A DNA stretch of 35,105 nt from CAZHHM01 sp964532225. GTDB lineage: Bacteria; Margulisbacteria; WOR-1; JAKLHX01. The notes under the pieces are model-generated. The model did no database searches. It saw only the letters and a program-made list of their open reading frames with translations, and was not told the origin of the DNA. The stretch lies in NCBI GenBank assembly GCA_964532225.1, contig CAZHHM010000020.1, forward strand, positions 1 through 35,105, written 5' to 3'. Within the stretch, counting starts at the first letter, position 1. The number at the start of each line of letters is the position of its first letter. This document shows, piece by piece, positions 23,707-32,128 of this stretch. A program made the position numbers and the translations under genes.

Positions 23707-24837
23707 ATGAGGATCGCCTTTTTTTCGGAATCCTACAAACCGCATATCAGCGGGGTCACAAGGTCCGTAGAACTCCTGAAGAAGGAACTTGAACTGCTGG
23801 GTCATGAGGTCCACGTGTTTGCTCCGTCCTATCCGGGATATTCCGACAAAGAACCGAATGTCTTCCGTTTGCCGTCGGTGCCGACAAGATACCCGGGTTT
23901 CAGGCTCGCGCTGCCTTATCCCGGCTGCGCTGACATTAAAGGGTTCGATATCGTCCACTCCCATTCTCCGTTCCAGCTGGGGGCGTATTCAAAAAGGCTT
24001 GCAAAGAAGAACGGGATCCCTTTCGTCTACACGTTCCATACGCTTTTTGATAAGTACCTGCACTACGCTCCGTTGCCTCAAAAGCTGTCCGCATCTATCT
24101 TGAAGGCATGGATGAAAGGATTTATTTCCGGATCTGACGCAGTCGTATGCCCAAACGGTTTTACAAAGGAGTATATGGAAAGCGTCTTCGGCATGGCCAA
24201 AAGGACGGAGATCGTACCTTCAGGCATTGACGCGGACCTGTGTCTGTCCCCATCAAACATCGATGTGCGTTCAAAATTCTGTATCGACAGCAAAGCTGTC
24301 GGGCTGGTCCATGTGGGACGTCTTACAAAAGAGAAGAACCTTCCTTTCTTAATGAATGCGCTTCAAAGGGCCATGAAGTTCACGACCAACATTTTCCTTC
24401 TGCTTGTAGGGGACGGGCCCGAGTTCGCGGCGCTTGAAGCGCTAGTAAGCGATCTGGGACTGTCGGCCAATGTTATATTCGCCGGTAACGTAAATTATCC
24501 GGAAGTACTCGAGTACTACAAGGCCGGGGATATTTTCGTGTTCTCTTCAAAGACCGAGACACAGGGCCTGGTGATAGCAGAGGCAAAAGCCTGCGGCCTT
24601 GTTCCCGTGGCGGTAAGGGCGGGCGGCATCATAGAAAGTATTCAGGACGGAATTGACGGCTTTCTTACCGGCGAGGACCAGGATGAATATGCCGAGAAGC
24701 TTTTGAACACCGTGAGGGACGTCAAAATGAGGGCGGAGATGAAACAGCGAGCCGTCGAAAGTTCGATCAGGGATTTCTCTTCCAAGAACATTGCATTGAA
24801 AATAGAAAAAGTCTATAATTCTTTAATAAAATCTTAA
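23707..24837 (+). CDS. GT4-family glycosyltransferase
   Basis: This 376-residue GT-B enzyme has an N-terminal domain opening MRIAFFSESYKPHISGVTRSVE and a HSHSPFQLG segment. The C-terminal donor-binding domain has LVHVGRLTKEKN, LLLVGDGPE and the EX7E motif with Glu284 and Glu292 (TETQGLVIAEAKACGLVPV). This matches the retaining GT4 group that includes glycolipid and mannosyltransferases acting on membrane acceptors. Its place between lpxD and lpxC suggests a sugar transfer onto a lipid or LPS core, but donor and acceptor cannot be read. It begins 10 nt after lpxD and leads into a putative outer-membrane protein gene. Confidence 0.9.
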   Translation: MRIAFFSESYKPHISGVTRSVELLKKELELLGHEVHVFAPSYPGYSDKEPNVFRLPSVPTRYPGFRLALPYPGCADIKGFDIVHSHSPFQLGAYSKRLAKKNGIPFVYTFHTLFDKYLHYAPLPQKLSASILKAWMKGFISGSDAVVCPNGFTKEYMESVFGMAKRTEIVPSGIDADLCLSPSNIDVRSKFCIDSKAVGLVHVGRLTKEKNLPFLMNALQRAMKFTTNIFLLLVGDGPEFAALEALVSDLGLSANVIFAGNVNYPEVLEYYKAGDIFVFSSKTETQGLVIAEAKACGLVPVAVRAGGIIESIQDGIDGFLTGEDQDEYAEKLLNTVRDVKMRAEMKQRAVESSIRDFSSKNIALKIEKVYNSLIKS

Positions 24838-24847
24838 GGAGCCAAGA

Positions 24848-25555
24848 ATGAAACGGACGTTCCTTTCACTGATGTGCGTGGTCATGATCGCGGGGGTGTC
24901 TTCTGCCAGAGTGGACACGCCAAATATCAACGGGGCGACCGGACTCGTAAGGATGCCCACCGCAGACATTCTCGGCCCAAGAGATTATTCCATCACGGTA
25001 GACTACGGAGCGCTTGCCGGATCATCGACGTCAAAACCTCTTTTCTCATACAAGGTAGCGCTCGGCTCGCTCTCTGGAAAAAGGAACGGGCTTGAGCTCA
25101 GCTTTGTCGGCATGTCCGATCCGGTGCTCGAAAGGATAAAAGAGGGTGTTTTCGTCAACATGAAATACAGCATGACAAGCGACGATGATGAGCTGGCGCT
25201 TGCCGTGGGAGTTGAGAACCTTTCGTCATACAACAACACCGACACATATCTCGTGGCGTCAAAGTACTTCAGGGGAGGAGCGGGCCTGCATTTCGGCGCT
25301 ATGTTCGATTTTCCCAATTCACGTTTCAGGCCGATGGGAATGCTGGGGCTTAATATGCCGCTGGGGAGCAATTACTTTAATCTTATGGCAGAGGTCCTTG
25401 CCGGAGAAACGGCCTTCCAGGCGAATGCCGGGCTTTCTCTCGACCTTAACAGGCAGTTCTCTATCCTTGTAAGAGCACTGAACCTGGGGAACAACCTTAC
25501 CGCAAAAGACGCTCAGTCCTATTACGCAGGGCTTTGCATTAAAAACCTTTTCTGA
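24848..25555 (+). CDS. putative outer-membrane barrel protein, YjbH-like N-terminus
   Basis: This 235-residue protein has a signal peptide (MKRTFLSLMCVVMIAGVSSA), then DTPNINGATGLVRMPTADIL, which recalls the NxxGxxGLIxMPTA opening of YjbH-type exopolysaccharide-export barrels. Alternating strands follow, ending in an aromatic residue (CIKNLF). It is much shorter than enterobacterial YjbH, so it would be a small barrel of roughly 10 strands. AAGGAG lies 7 nt before the ATG. The TGA shares one base with the lpxC ATG (TGATG). Its position inside the lipid A operon points to an envelope role; the exact function is unknown. Confidence 0.6.
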   Translation: MKRTFLSLMCVVMIAGVSSARVDTPNINGATGLVRMPTADILGPRDYSITVDYGALAGSSTSKPLFSYKVALGSLSGKRNGLELSFVGMSDPVLERIKEGVFVNMKYSMTSDDDELALAVGVENLSSYNNTDTYLVASKYFRGGAGLHFGAMFDFPNSRFRPMGMLGLNMPLGSNYFNLMAEVLAGETAFQANAGLSLDLNRQFSILVRALNLGNNLTAKDAQSYYAGLCIKNLF

Positions 25556-26349
25556 TGAAAAGGGCCACACTGGCTCGGCCGATCTCGTTCGAAGGCATCG
25601 GCATCCACTCGGGAGAACCCGTAAAGATGGAGGTGCTTCCTTGCCCCGCATCAACAGGCGTGACCTTCAAAAAGGACGGAGAGACCACTCTTGCCAATGT
25701 TAAGAACGTTACCAGCACTGCCCGCGGGACTACAATAGGCAAATTCAAAACGGTAGAGCACTTACTGAGCGCTTTGTACGCATGCGGAATAGACGATGCC
25801 GAGGTCGTCATGTCATCTTATGAACCCCCCATAATGGACGGAAGTTCGGCCATGTTCTCTCAAATGATGCGGTCGGCCGGGGTCGAACAGAAGAACGAGG
25901 ACAGGGTCCCGCTCTTGATCGGTTCGGCGGTAGAAATCGTGGACGGCGACAGTTCTCTGGCGATATATCCTGCCGACAGGCTGCTGATCGAGGCCGAGAT
26001 CGTCTACCCTGCTACGGTGATCGGGACCCAGACAGCATCCTATGACGAGGCCAAGGACGATTTTATTACTGAGGTGGCGCCTGCAAGGACATTCGGGATG
26101 ATGAGCGAGATAGACAATCTTCTCAAAGCAGGACTTGCAAAAGGCGCATCGTTCGACAACGCTGTGGTAATAACCGACAGCGGCTACTCGTCACCCCTGC
26201 GTTTCCCGAACGAGTTGGCACGGCACAAAATACTGGATATAATTGGTGATATCTCGCTTTCAGGCAGAAGGATAGCGGGTAAGATCGTGTCAAGAAGGGC
26301 CGGACACAGACACAATATTGAGCTCGTAAGGAGGATCCTAAATGGCTAA
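25555..26349 (+). CDS. lpxC: UDP-3-O-acyl-N-acetylglucosamine deacetylase
   Basis: LpxC is the zinc-dependent, committed step of lipid A synthesis, removing acetate from UDP-3-O-acyl-GlcNAc. The 264-residue protein has EGIGIHSG near 13-20 and TVEHLLSALY with Glu68 and Zn ligand His69. It also has PPIMDGSSAMF, NELARHKILDIIGD with Zn ligands His224 and Asp228, and the catalytic His251 in AGHRHN. It is shorter than E. coli LpxC (about 305), lacking part of the C-terminal tail. It is coupled to the yjbH-like gene (TGATG) and overlaps the fabZ-lpxA gene by 8 nt. Confidence 0.96.
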   Translation: MKRATLARPISFEGIGIHSGEPVKMEVLPCPASTGVTFKKDGETTLANVKNVTSTARGTTIGKFKTVEHLLSALYACGIDDAEVVMSSYEPPIMDGSSAMFSQMMRSAGVEQKNEDRVPLLIGSAVEIVDGDSSLAIYPADRLLIEAEIVYPATVIGTQTASYDEAKDDFITEVAPARTFGMMSEIDNLLKAGLAKGASFDNAVVITDSGYSSPLRFPNELARHKILDIIGDISLSGRRIAGKIVSRRAGHRHNIELVRRILNG

Positions 26350-27619
26350 AGTCGACATAGATATAAAACAGATCATGAAAGTCATCCCGCACCGCATCCC
26401 GTTCCTCCTGATCGACAGGATAATAGATATTGAGGAAGACTCGGTCGTTGCCATAAAGAACGTGACCATGAACGAACCTCAGTTCCTCGGTCATTTCCCC
26501 GAATATCCGATAATGCCGGGAGTATTGATCGTTGAGGCAATGGCACAGGCAGGCGCCTATCTGCTGCTTTCAAGGCCGGGGTCAGAAGGAAAGCTGGCGG
26601 TGTTCGCCGGTATAGACAGCGTAAGGTTCAGAAAACAGGTCCTTCCCGGAGACACTCTAAGGTTCGAGGTCCAGGCCACTAAAGCAAAAGGGATGCTGTT
26701 CAAGATGAAAGGTGTTGTGAAGGTAGAAGATCAGGTGGTATGTGAAGGGGAGCTCATGTGTTCCGTCGTTTCTACAGGACAGGATAAAAAACCTAAAGCT
26801 GCGGAGAACGTCTTTATTCACTCCTCTGCGAAGATAGGACAGAACGTGACGATCGGCGCTAACTCATATATCGGCGAGGAAGTGGTCATCGGGGACAATA
26901 CCGAGATAGGGACCGGCGTGATGATCAAAAAATGGACCAAGATAGGCAGCAATTGCAAAATAATGCACGGGACCACGATAGCCATGCCGCCTCAGGACCT
27001 GAAATACAAAGATGAAAGAGGCGATATCGAGATCGGCGATAATTGCACGATAAGGGAGTATGTGACGATACATCTGCCGACGGGGACAGGGAAAAAGACC
27101 ACAATAGGCAATAACTGCATGCTCATGACGAACGTGCACATACCGCATAACGCGACCATCGGGAACAACGTGATCATCGCCAGCTTTGTCGGTCTAGGCG
27201 GGCACAGCGAGATCGACGATAATGTCATCATCGGCGGGATGACGGGGCTACATCAGTTCGTAAGGATAGGCAAAATGGCCATGATCGGCGGACAGTCAAA
27301 AATTGTGCAGGATGTACCTCCTTTCATGATAGCTGACGGCAATCCCGGCCAGATCCGCGGGCTGAACATAATCGGCCTTCAGAGAAGAGGTGTCAGTTTT
27401 GAAGCGCAGGTAGAGCTAAAAAAAGCCTACAAGATACTTTACAGGTCGAAGAACAACCTTACTCAGGCTGTCTCCGAAATGAAAAGACAGTGCAAACCGT
27501 TGGATGAGGTCAAGTACCTGATCGAGTTCCTTGAAAAGGAGACCGACAGGGGCATCCTTAAGCGGAGCGAGCAGGAAGATGACATGCTCTTCCCCGATAT
27601 CCCCGAACTTGGTATCTAA
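26342..27619 (+). CDS. fabZ-lpxA: FabZ-LpxA fusion: 3-hydroxyacyl-ACP dehydratase plus UDP-GlcNAc 3-O-acyltransferase
   Basis: This single 425-codon frame holds two complete enzymes. Residues 1-142 are a FabZ hot-dog fold: IPHRIPFLLIDRI, catalytic His51 in GHFPEYPIMPG, Glu65 in VEAMAQAGA, and FRKQVLPGDTL. A short hydrophilic linker (about 143-157, TGQDKKPKAAEN) leads to LpxA from about 158: hexapeptide beta-helix, PPQDLKYKDE, catalytic His269 in HIPHNATIG, His304 in GLHQF, QDVPPFMIADGNP, LKRRG-like GLQRRGVS, and the helical C-terminus with AYKILYRS. FabZ competes for the same hydroxyacyl-ACP that LpxA uses, so the fusion joins the branch point. Gly317 occupies the hydrocarbon-ruler position (Gly173 in E. 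coli), consistent with a long acyl chain. It overlaps lpxC by 8 nt and abuts lpxB. Confidence 0.95.
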   Translation: MAKVDIDIKQIMKVIPHRIPFLLIDRIIDIEEDSVVAIKNVTMNEPQFLGHFPEYPIMPGVLIVEAMAQAGAYLLLSRPGSEGKLAVFAGIDSVRFRKQVLPGDTLRFEVQATKAKGMLFKMKGVVKVEDQVVCEGELMCSVVSTGQDKKPKAAENVFIHSSAKIGQNVTIGANSYIGEEVVIGDNTEIGTGVMIKKWTKIGSNCKIMHGTTIAMPPQDLKYKDERGDIEIGDNCTIREYVTIHLPTGTGKKTTIGNNCMLMTNVHIPHNATIGNNVIIASFVGLGGHSEIDDNVIIGGMTGLHQFVRIGKMAMIGGQSKIVQDVPPFMIADGNPGQIRGLNIIGLQRRGVSFEAQVELKKAYKILYRSKNNLTQAVSEMKRQCKPLDEVKYLIEFLEKETDRGILKRSEQEDDMLFPDIPELGI

Positions 27620-28768
27620 ATGATCAAGATCATGATGAGTGCCGGAGAGGTCTCCGGCGATATGCACGGGGCCGCGCTGGCATCAGAAATAAAGAAGATC
27701 AACCGTAACGCCTATATATTCGGCATGGGCGGCGAAAGGATGAAGAGCGCCGGAGTGGACGTTAAGGTGGACATCAGTGCAAAAGGTACTGTTGGTATAG
27801 TCGAGGTCCTCAAGTTCCTGCCTCATATACTCATAGCGTATTTTCGGATGAAGTCCATACTTAACAAAGAAAGGCCCGACCTTATCGTCCTCATCGATTA
27901 CCAGGGGTTCAACATGCTTCTTGCCGCATACGCAAAGAAGATCGGGATCCGGACAGTTTACTACATTCCACCTCAGGAATGGCTTTGGGGAACACCAAAA
28001 GGCGTAAAAAGCGTGGCCGATACCATAGACAGGATAGTATCCATATTCGAGGATGAGGCAAGGATATACAAAGAAGCAGGCGGCAATGTGACCTATGTCG
28101 GCAATCCGAACATCGATCTCGCAAGGCCTATACACCAGAGGGCTGAATTCTGCAGGATGATAGGGCTTAACGCAAGCTTCCCGATATTCGGATTGTTCCC
28201 CGGCAGCCGCAAACAGGAGATAGACAGCCTTCTCCCGGAAATGCTGAAAGCCGCTAAACAGATAAAAGCTTCCGTGCCGAACGCTCAATTCGTGCTCTCA
28301 CTGTCCAGCCTCAACTTTAAAAGGCAGGTCGACAGCATCCTAAAGACGTCCGGCCAGGACATAAAGATAGCGTACAAACTGAACTACGACATACTTGCGG
28401 CAGCGAATGTTTCTATAGCCGCATCAGGCACGGTGATAATGGAAGCGGCCATCCTGGACTCTCCCATAATTATGGTATATAAGCTTTCTCCGGTAACATA
28501 TCATTTCAGTAAGAAATTCCTCAAGATAAAGCTCAAATATTATTGCATGCCGAATATTCTCGCCGACAGGGAAGTCGCGCCGGAAATGATACAGGAACAG
28601 GCTTCGGCAAAGAACATGGCTTTTAAAACTCTTGAGATCTTCAGCAACAGGTCAAAAATGGAGGAGATCAAGAACGGCTACTCGCTTATCAGGTCGAAGC
28701 TCGGGGGACCCGGAGCAATAAAGAGGGCTGCTGATGCCGTCATGTCCGAACTGAAAGGAAAGATCTAA
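27620..28768 (+). CDS. lpxB: lipid-A-disaccharide synthase
   Basis: LpxB (GT19) condenses UDP-2,3-diacylglucosamine with lipid X to the tetraacyl disaccharide. The 382-residue protein shows MMSAGEVSGDMHGAAL at the N-terminus, GMGGERM, IDYQGFNM, YYIPPQEWLWG, FPGSRKQEI and SGTVIMEAAILDSPIIMVYK, and a PNILADREVAPEMIQE segment near the C-terminus, all hallmarks of LpxB. The ATG follows the fabZ-lpxA TAA without a gap, and its own TAA overlaps the rseP ATG. The UDP-2,3-diacylglucosamine hydrolase (LpxH, LpxI or LpxG) that makes lipid X is not in the window. Confidence 0.96.
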   Translation: MIKIMMSAGEVSGDMHGAALASEIKKINRNAYIFGMGGERMKSAGVDVKVDISAKGTVGIVEVLKFLPHILIAYFRMKSILNKERPDLIVLIDYQGFNMLLAAYAKKIGIRTVYYIPPQEWLWGTPKGVKSVADTIDRIVSIFEDEARIYKEAGGNVTYVGNPNIDLARPIHQRAEFCRMIGLNASFPIFGLFPGSRKQEIDSLLPEMLKAAKQIKASVPNAQFVLSLSSLNFKRQVDSILKTSGQDIKIAYKLNYDILAAANVSIAASGTVIMEAAILDSPIIMVYKLSPVTYHFSKKFLKIKLKYYCMPNILADREVAPEMIQEQASAKNMAFKTLEIFSNRSKMEEIKNGYSLIRSKLGGPGAIKRAADAVMSELKGKI

Positions 28769-29823
28769 TGATCATATCGGTATTGTCCTTTTTCCTGGTC
28801 TTCACAGTAGTCGCAATGGCACATGAGCTGGGGCATTTCTTTGTTTCAAGAAGGTCAGGCATCAGGGTCCTGGAGCTTGGCATCGGATTTGGCCCTAACC
28901 TCTGGAGAACAAAAAGGAACAATACTGCTTATTCAATTAACCTTATACCTGTACTGGCATTCGTCAGGCTGGCGGGCATCGATGAACAAAGCGAAGATGA
29001 AAAGGATGTGCCGGACAGCGAGAAATATCACGCTGCAAGACCTCTCGGAAAATTCCTTTCCATATCATCAGGGCCAATAGCCAACCTTATTCTCGGGGCC
29101 ATGATATTTTCGGTCCTTGCGGGTGTGGCAGGTCTTCCGGAAGTTAAGAATGTCGTGGACGGAACGATGAAAGGTTATCCGGCGGCAAAAGCCGGGATAC
29201 AGCCCGGAGATAAGCTTACCGGTATTGACGGCTTCATGACAAAGGACATGTCCTATATAGTCACAATGATCTCAAAAAGCAGGGACAAAGAGATCACGCT
29301 TAACGTCCAAAGGCAGGGCAAGGATATCAAGATAAAGGCGACGCCGGTGTACGACGAGAAGGCGAAAAAATCGATCCTGGGCTTTACGTTCAGGACAGAG
29401 CAGGTGAAGCACGGTTTCCTGGGCTCTATCAAGGCAGGCATAGAAAAGACCGCGGCTCTTTCGTGGATAGTGATCGTGATTTTCTTTCAGCTGCTTACGG
29501 GCAAGGTGTCCGTGACAGACCTTGCAGGGCCGATAGGCATCGCTCAGTTCAGCGGGCAGGCGGCCATGCAGGGCTGGGAAACGCTGCTGTACTTCACGGG
29601 CTTCATCAGTGTCAACCTTGGCATACTCAACCTTCTGCCGATCCCTGCGCTAGACGGAGGGCGTCTTGTTTTCGTCATGATCGAGTGGGTGAGGGGCAAG
29701 GCCATAAATATCGAGCTTGAGAACAAATTCCATCAGTGGGGACTTATCGCTCTATTGGGTTTGATGTTCGTCGTTTCTATTAATGATATCTACAGGATAA
29801 TCTCGGCAAGGTTTATTAAGTAG
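28768..29823 (+). CDS. rseP: RseP-type site-2 (M50) intramembrane metalloprotease
   Basis: This protease cleaves membrane-bound anti-sigma factors or signal peptides within the bilayer. The 351-residue protein has the zinc motif HELGH at residues 19-23 in the first helix, and a single PDZ domain at about 115-200 (VKNVVDGTMKGYPAAKAGIQPGDKLTGIDG) where E. coli RseP has two. The third ligand is in LDGGR with Asp296 (NLLPIPALDGGR), and there are about four membrane helices. It is coupled to lpxB by TAATG. In many bacteria rseP follows cdsA and dxr; here it has moved to the end of the lipid A operon. Confidence 0.95.
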   Translation: MIISVLSFFLVFTVVAMAHELGHFFVSRRSGIRVLELGIGFGPNLWRTKRNNTAYSINLIPVLAFVRLAGIDEQSEDEKDVPDSEKYHAARPLGKFLSISSGPIANLILGAMIFSVLAGVAGLPEVKNVVDGTMKGYPAAKAGIQPGDKLTGIDGFMTKDMSYIVTMISKSRDKEITLNVQRQGKDIKIKATPVYDEKAKKSILGFTFRTEQVKHGFLGSIKAGIEKTAALSWIVIVIFFQLLTGKVSVTDLAGPIGIAQFSGQAAMQGWETLLYFTGFISVNLGILNLLPIPALDGGRLVFVMIEWVRGKAINIELENKFHQWGLIALLGLMFVVSINDIYRIISARFIK

Positions 29824-29834
29824 ACGACAAAAGA

Positions 29835-31460
29835 CTATTTCAGGAGAGAATCTGCCGACATGCCCTCGGGCTTCTTGATGCCCATCAGATCAAGCACGGT
29901 TACGCCGATGTCAGGAATGATCCCTTCATCCTTGAGCTTGATGTTCCCGCCTAATACCCAAAAAGGCACGCGGTTCATAGAGTGCTGAGTGCTCTCCACT
30001 TCTTTGTGATCGGTATGCATCATCATTTCATCGGCATTCCCGTGGTCGGCGGTAATTATGAACAGACCGCCTTTTGAGGTCCAGGACGGGACCAGCTTGT
30101 CCAGACAGGCCGATATGTCGCAAATGGCTTTTGTAGCCGCTTCAAGGTTGCCCGTGTGGCCCACCATATCGCAATTCTGGAAATTGTGGACAATAAGAGA
30201 ATAGTCATTTTCGGCCATGGCCTGAAGTGCGAAATCGGTCTCGAGATAGGCCGTCATTTCTGGCACCCAGTCATAATGCTTGCCGCCCTCTGTCCTGTCC
30301 TTAAGCGTAAGGTCCTGCGCCAGATGCCTGTCCTCTCCCTCGAAAGGCTCGGTCCTTCTGCCCGAGAACCAGCCCGTCACATGCGCGAATTTCTCGGGCC
30401 CGGCCAGACGCAGCTGCTTAAGTCCCGCCTTTGACACCATTTCGCCTACAGTATGCGGGATCGCCTTTTCGGGGAATGCCGTATCGGCATTTATCCCGGG
30501 ATAGTACTCGGTAAGAGCGATGAATACCGAACCGGAGATCCTGTTCTGGAGCGTAACTATCTTCTCGTATATATCGTTGTCGATGGGTTTTGTGCCCTTC
30601 TTGTAGTTAAAGAATTTCTTGTCCGTCTCGACAAAGGCCACAGAGAGCTGAATTGTCCTGTCCTGCCTGAAGTTGAAATAGACGATCGAATCCTTGGAGG
30701 TCATTCCTTTGTAGTCGCCGATGACAGTGGGGCGTATGAACTCGTCCGTATCGCCGCGCTGATATGAGCTTTCGATGGCCTCCCTTGCAGTGGCGGCCTT
30801 GTGCTCTCCTTTTCCGGCAACAAGAGCTTCCATGGCGATAAGGGTCTTGTTCCAGGCGGTATCGCGGTCCATTGCTATCTCGCGCCCCATGACTGAAGAT
30901 ATGCTTACGATATCATTCACGCCCAGCTCGGCTATCTTATCCTCTAGCATCTTTAAATATATTTCCCCCGCGGCCTTCGGATTGGTGTCCCTGCCGTCGG
31001 TGAAAAGATGGATATCAACATGTTTGAGTCCGTTCTTTTTCGCAAGCTCGAGGAGGGCGAACAGATGGGCGATACTTCCGTGTACGGTCCCGCCGTGGCC
31101 CTGAAGTATGCCCATGAGATGAAGTGTCGAATTGTTCCTTTTGCAGTTGTTGACAGCGTTCATAAGGGCTTCGTTAGTGAAGAAGCTCCCGTCCTTGATC
31201 GCGACATTCACCCTTTCGATGGACTGATAGACTATCCGTCCCGCGCCCATATTAAGGTGATTTACCTCGCTGTTGCCCATGGTCCCTTCAGGAAGACCAA
31301 CTGCAAGACCAGAGCAATCAAGCTCGGAGAAAGGTTTTTTGAACAGCTCGGCGATGAAAGGGGCCTTTCCTGATTCTATGGCGTCAAAAATGGCATTTCC
31401 CTTTTCCATTTTCCCGAGCCCGAAACCGTCAAGTATGCAGAGATATACCTTTTTGTTCAT
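29835..31460 (-). CDS. gpmI: 2,3-bisphosphoglycerate-independent phosphoglycerate mutase
   Basis: This Mn2+-dependent, alkaline-phosphatase-fold enzyme interconverts 3- and 2-phosphoglycerate. The 541-residue protein starts KKVYLCILDGFGLG with metal-binding Asp11, then catalytic Ser64 in TMGNSEVNH and GRIVYQSIERVN. It also has LFTDGRDTNPKAA, GREIAMDRD, NFRQDRTIQ, NCDMVGHTG and ITADHGNADEM. Length is normal. There is no Shine-Dalgarno: a TATAAT ends 8 nt before the ATG, so the message is leaderless or nearly so. It converges on rseP with an 11-nt gap, and no terminator hairpin is visible between them. Confidence 0.97.
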   Translation of the reverse strand: MNKKVYLCILDGFGLGKMEKGNAIFDAIESGKAPFIAELFKKPFSELDCSGLAVGLPEGTMGNSEVNHLNMGAGRIVYQSIERVNVAIKDGSFFTNEALMNAVNNCKRNNSTLHLMGILQGHGGTVHGSIAHLFALLELAKKNGLKHVDIHLFTDGRDTNPKAAGEIYLKMLEDKIAELGVNDIVSISSVMGREIAMDRDTAWNKTLIAMEALVAGKGEHKAATAREAIESSYQRGDTDEFIRPTVIGDYKGMTSKDSIVYFNFRQDRTIQLSVAFVETDKKFFNYKKGTKPIDNDIYEKIVTLQNRISGSVFIALTEYYPGINADTAFPEKAIPHTVGEMVSKAGLKQLRLAGPEKFAHVTGWFSGRRTEPFEGEDRHLAQDLTLKDRTEGGKHYDWVPEMTAYLETDFALQAMAENDYSLIVHNFQNCDMVGHTGNLEAATKAICDISACLDKLVPSWTSKGGLFIITADHGNADEMMMHTDHKEVESTQHSMNRVPFWVLGGNIKLKDEGIIPDIGVTVLDLMGIKKPEGMSADSLLK

Positions 31461-31468
31461 ATAGGGTA

Positions 31469-31496
31469 ATTATACATTGGATTCATACGGCGGCAA
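31469..31496 (-). promoter_or_regulatory. gpmI promoter, near-leaderless
   Basis: Reading leftward, a weak TTGCCG (31496-31491), a 16-nt spacer and TATAAT (31474-31469) ending 8 nt before the gpmI ATG. The predicted leader is 0-2 nt. The -10 is strong; the -35 is poor. Confidence 0.55.
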
Positions 31497-31778
31497 AATT
31501 GCTTGACATAGTACATGCCATGGCATAAGGACAGGGTCTCAAGGCGATTGAACGGGTGGGATTATGGTACCCCAGCATATTATTTTTAACAATATGTACC
31601 AGATACAGAATGCATTATTTTGGTAATAAATGTGACGGGCGCATCATTTTGTCAAAATGTGGCCAAATCGCAAAAAAATATTGGGAACAAATACCGGAAC
31701 ATTTTCCCAATGTGAACATCGATGCATATGTCATCATGCCTGACCATGTGCACGGGATATTGGTGGTGAAAAAATATC

Positions 31779-31881
31779 GTTCGAACGAAAAACGACAATT
31801 GGCCGACGGGCGTTGCGATGGCGTGTTAATGGTCAACGGGCATTGTTCGAACGAAAAACGACAATTGGCCGACGGGCGTTG
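31779..31881 (+). repeat. direct repeat (37-bp copies, 66-bp period) inside the RAYT gene
   Basis: Identical 37-nt copies occupy 31779-31815 and 31845-31881. The 66-bp period equals 22 codons, so the frame is kept and the protein shows SNEKRQLADGRC twice. The spacer contains a degenerate third fragment (GGTCAACGGGCATTG compared with GGCCGACGGGCGTTG). Confidence 0.9.
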
Positions 31882-31909
31882 TAGGGACGTCGCAATGCGG
31901 CGTCCCTAC
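31881..31909. repeat. REP-like palindrome with GTAG foot, inside the RAYT gene
   Basis: The arms GTAGGGACG (31881-31889) and CGTCCCTAC (31901-31909) are perfect inverted copies. The centre pairs further (T-G wobble, then CGC with GCG around an AAT loop), so almost all 29 bases form one hairpin. The 5' GTAG tetranucleotide is the known hallmark of REP elements recognised by RAYTs. It directly follows the second 37-bp direct-repeat copy and is translated in frame. Confidence 0.85.
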
Positions 31910-32128
31910 GGGAATGGATGTGTCAATCAACATATGTCGTCAATAACCCCAAAACCGGGATCATTGCCAACCGTTATCAATTCGTACAAATCGATATGCA
32001 CAAAAATTATACGGCAAACGATCGACAAACATTTTGAATGGCAACAACGATATTATGACCGGATCATCAGGGATGAACGTGAATTGATGAATACCCGCCG
32101 TTATATTATCAACAATCCGAAAAAATGG

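Noticed and set aside
29824..29834. Bidirectional terminator between convergent rseP and gpmI
   Set aside because: Only 11 nt with no stem-loop. No convincing rho-independent terminator was found anywhere in the window.
31501..31531. TTGACA at 31503 as a promoter -35 for the RAYT
   Set aside because: No -10-like hexamer at 16-18 nt, and the ATG at 31515 would lie upstream of the start of transcription.
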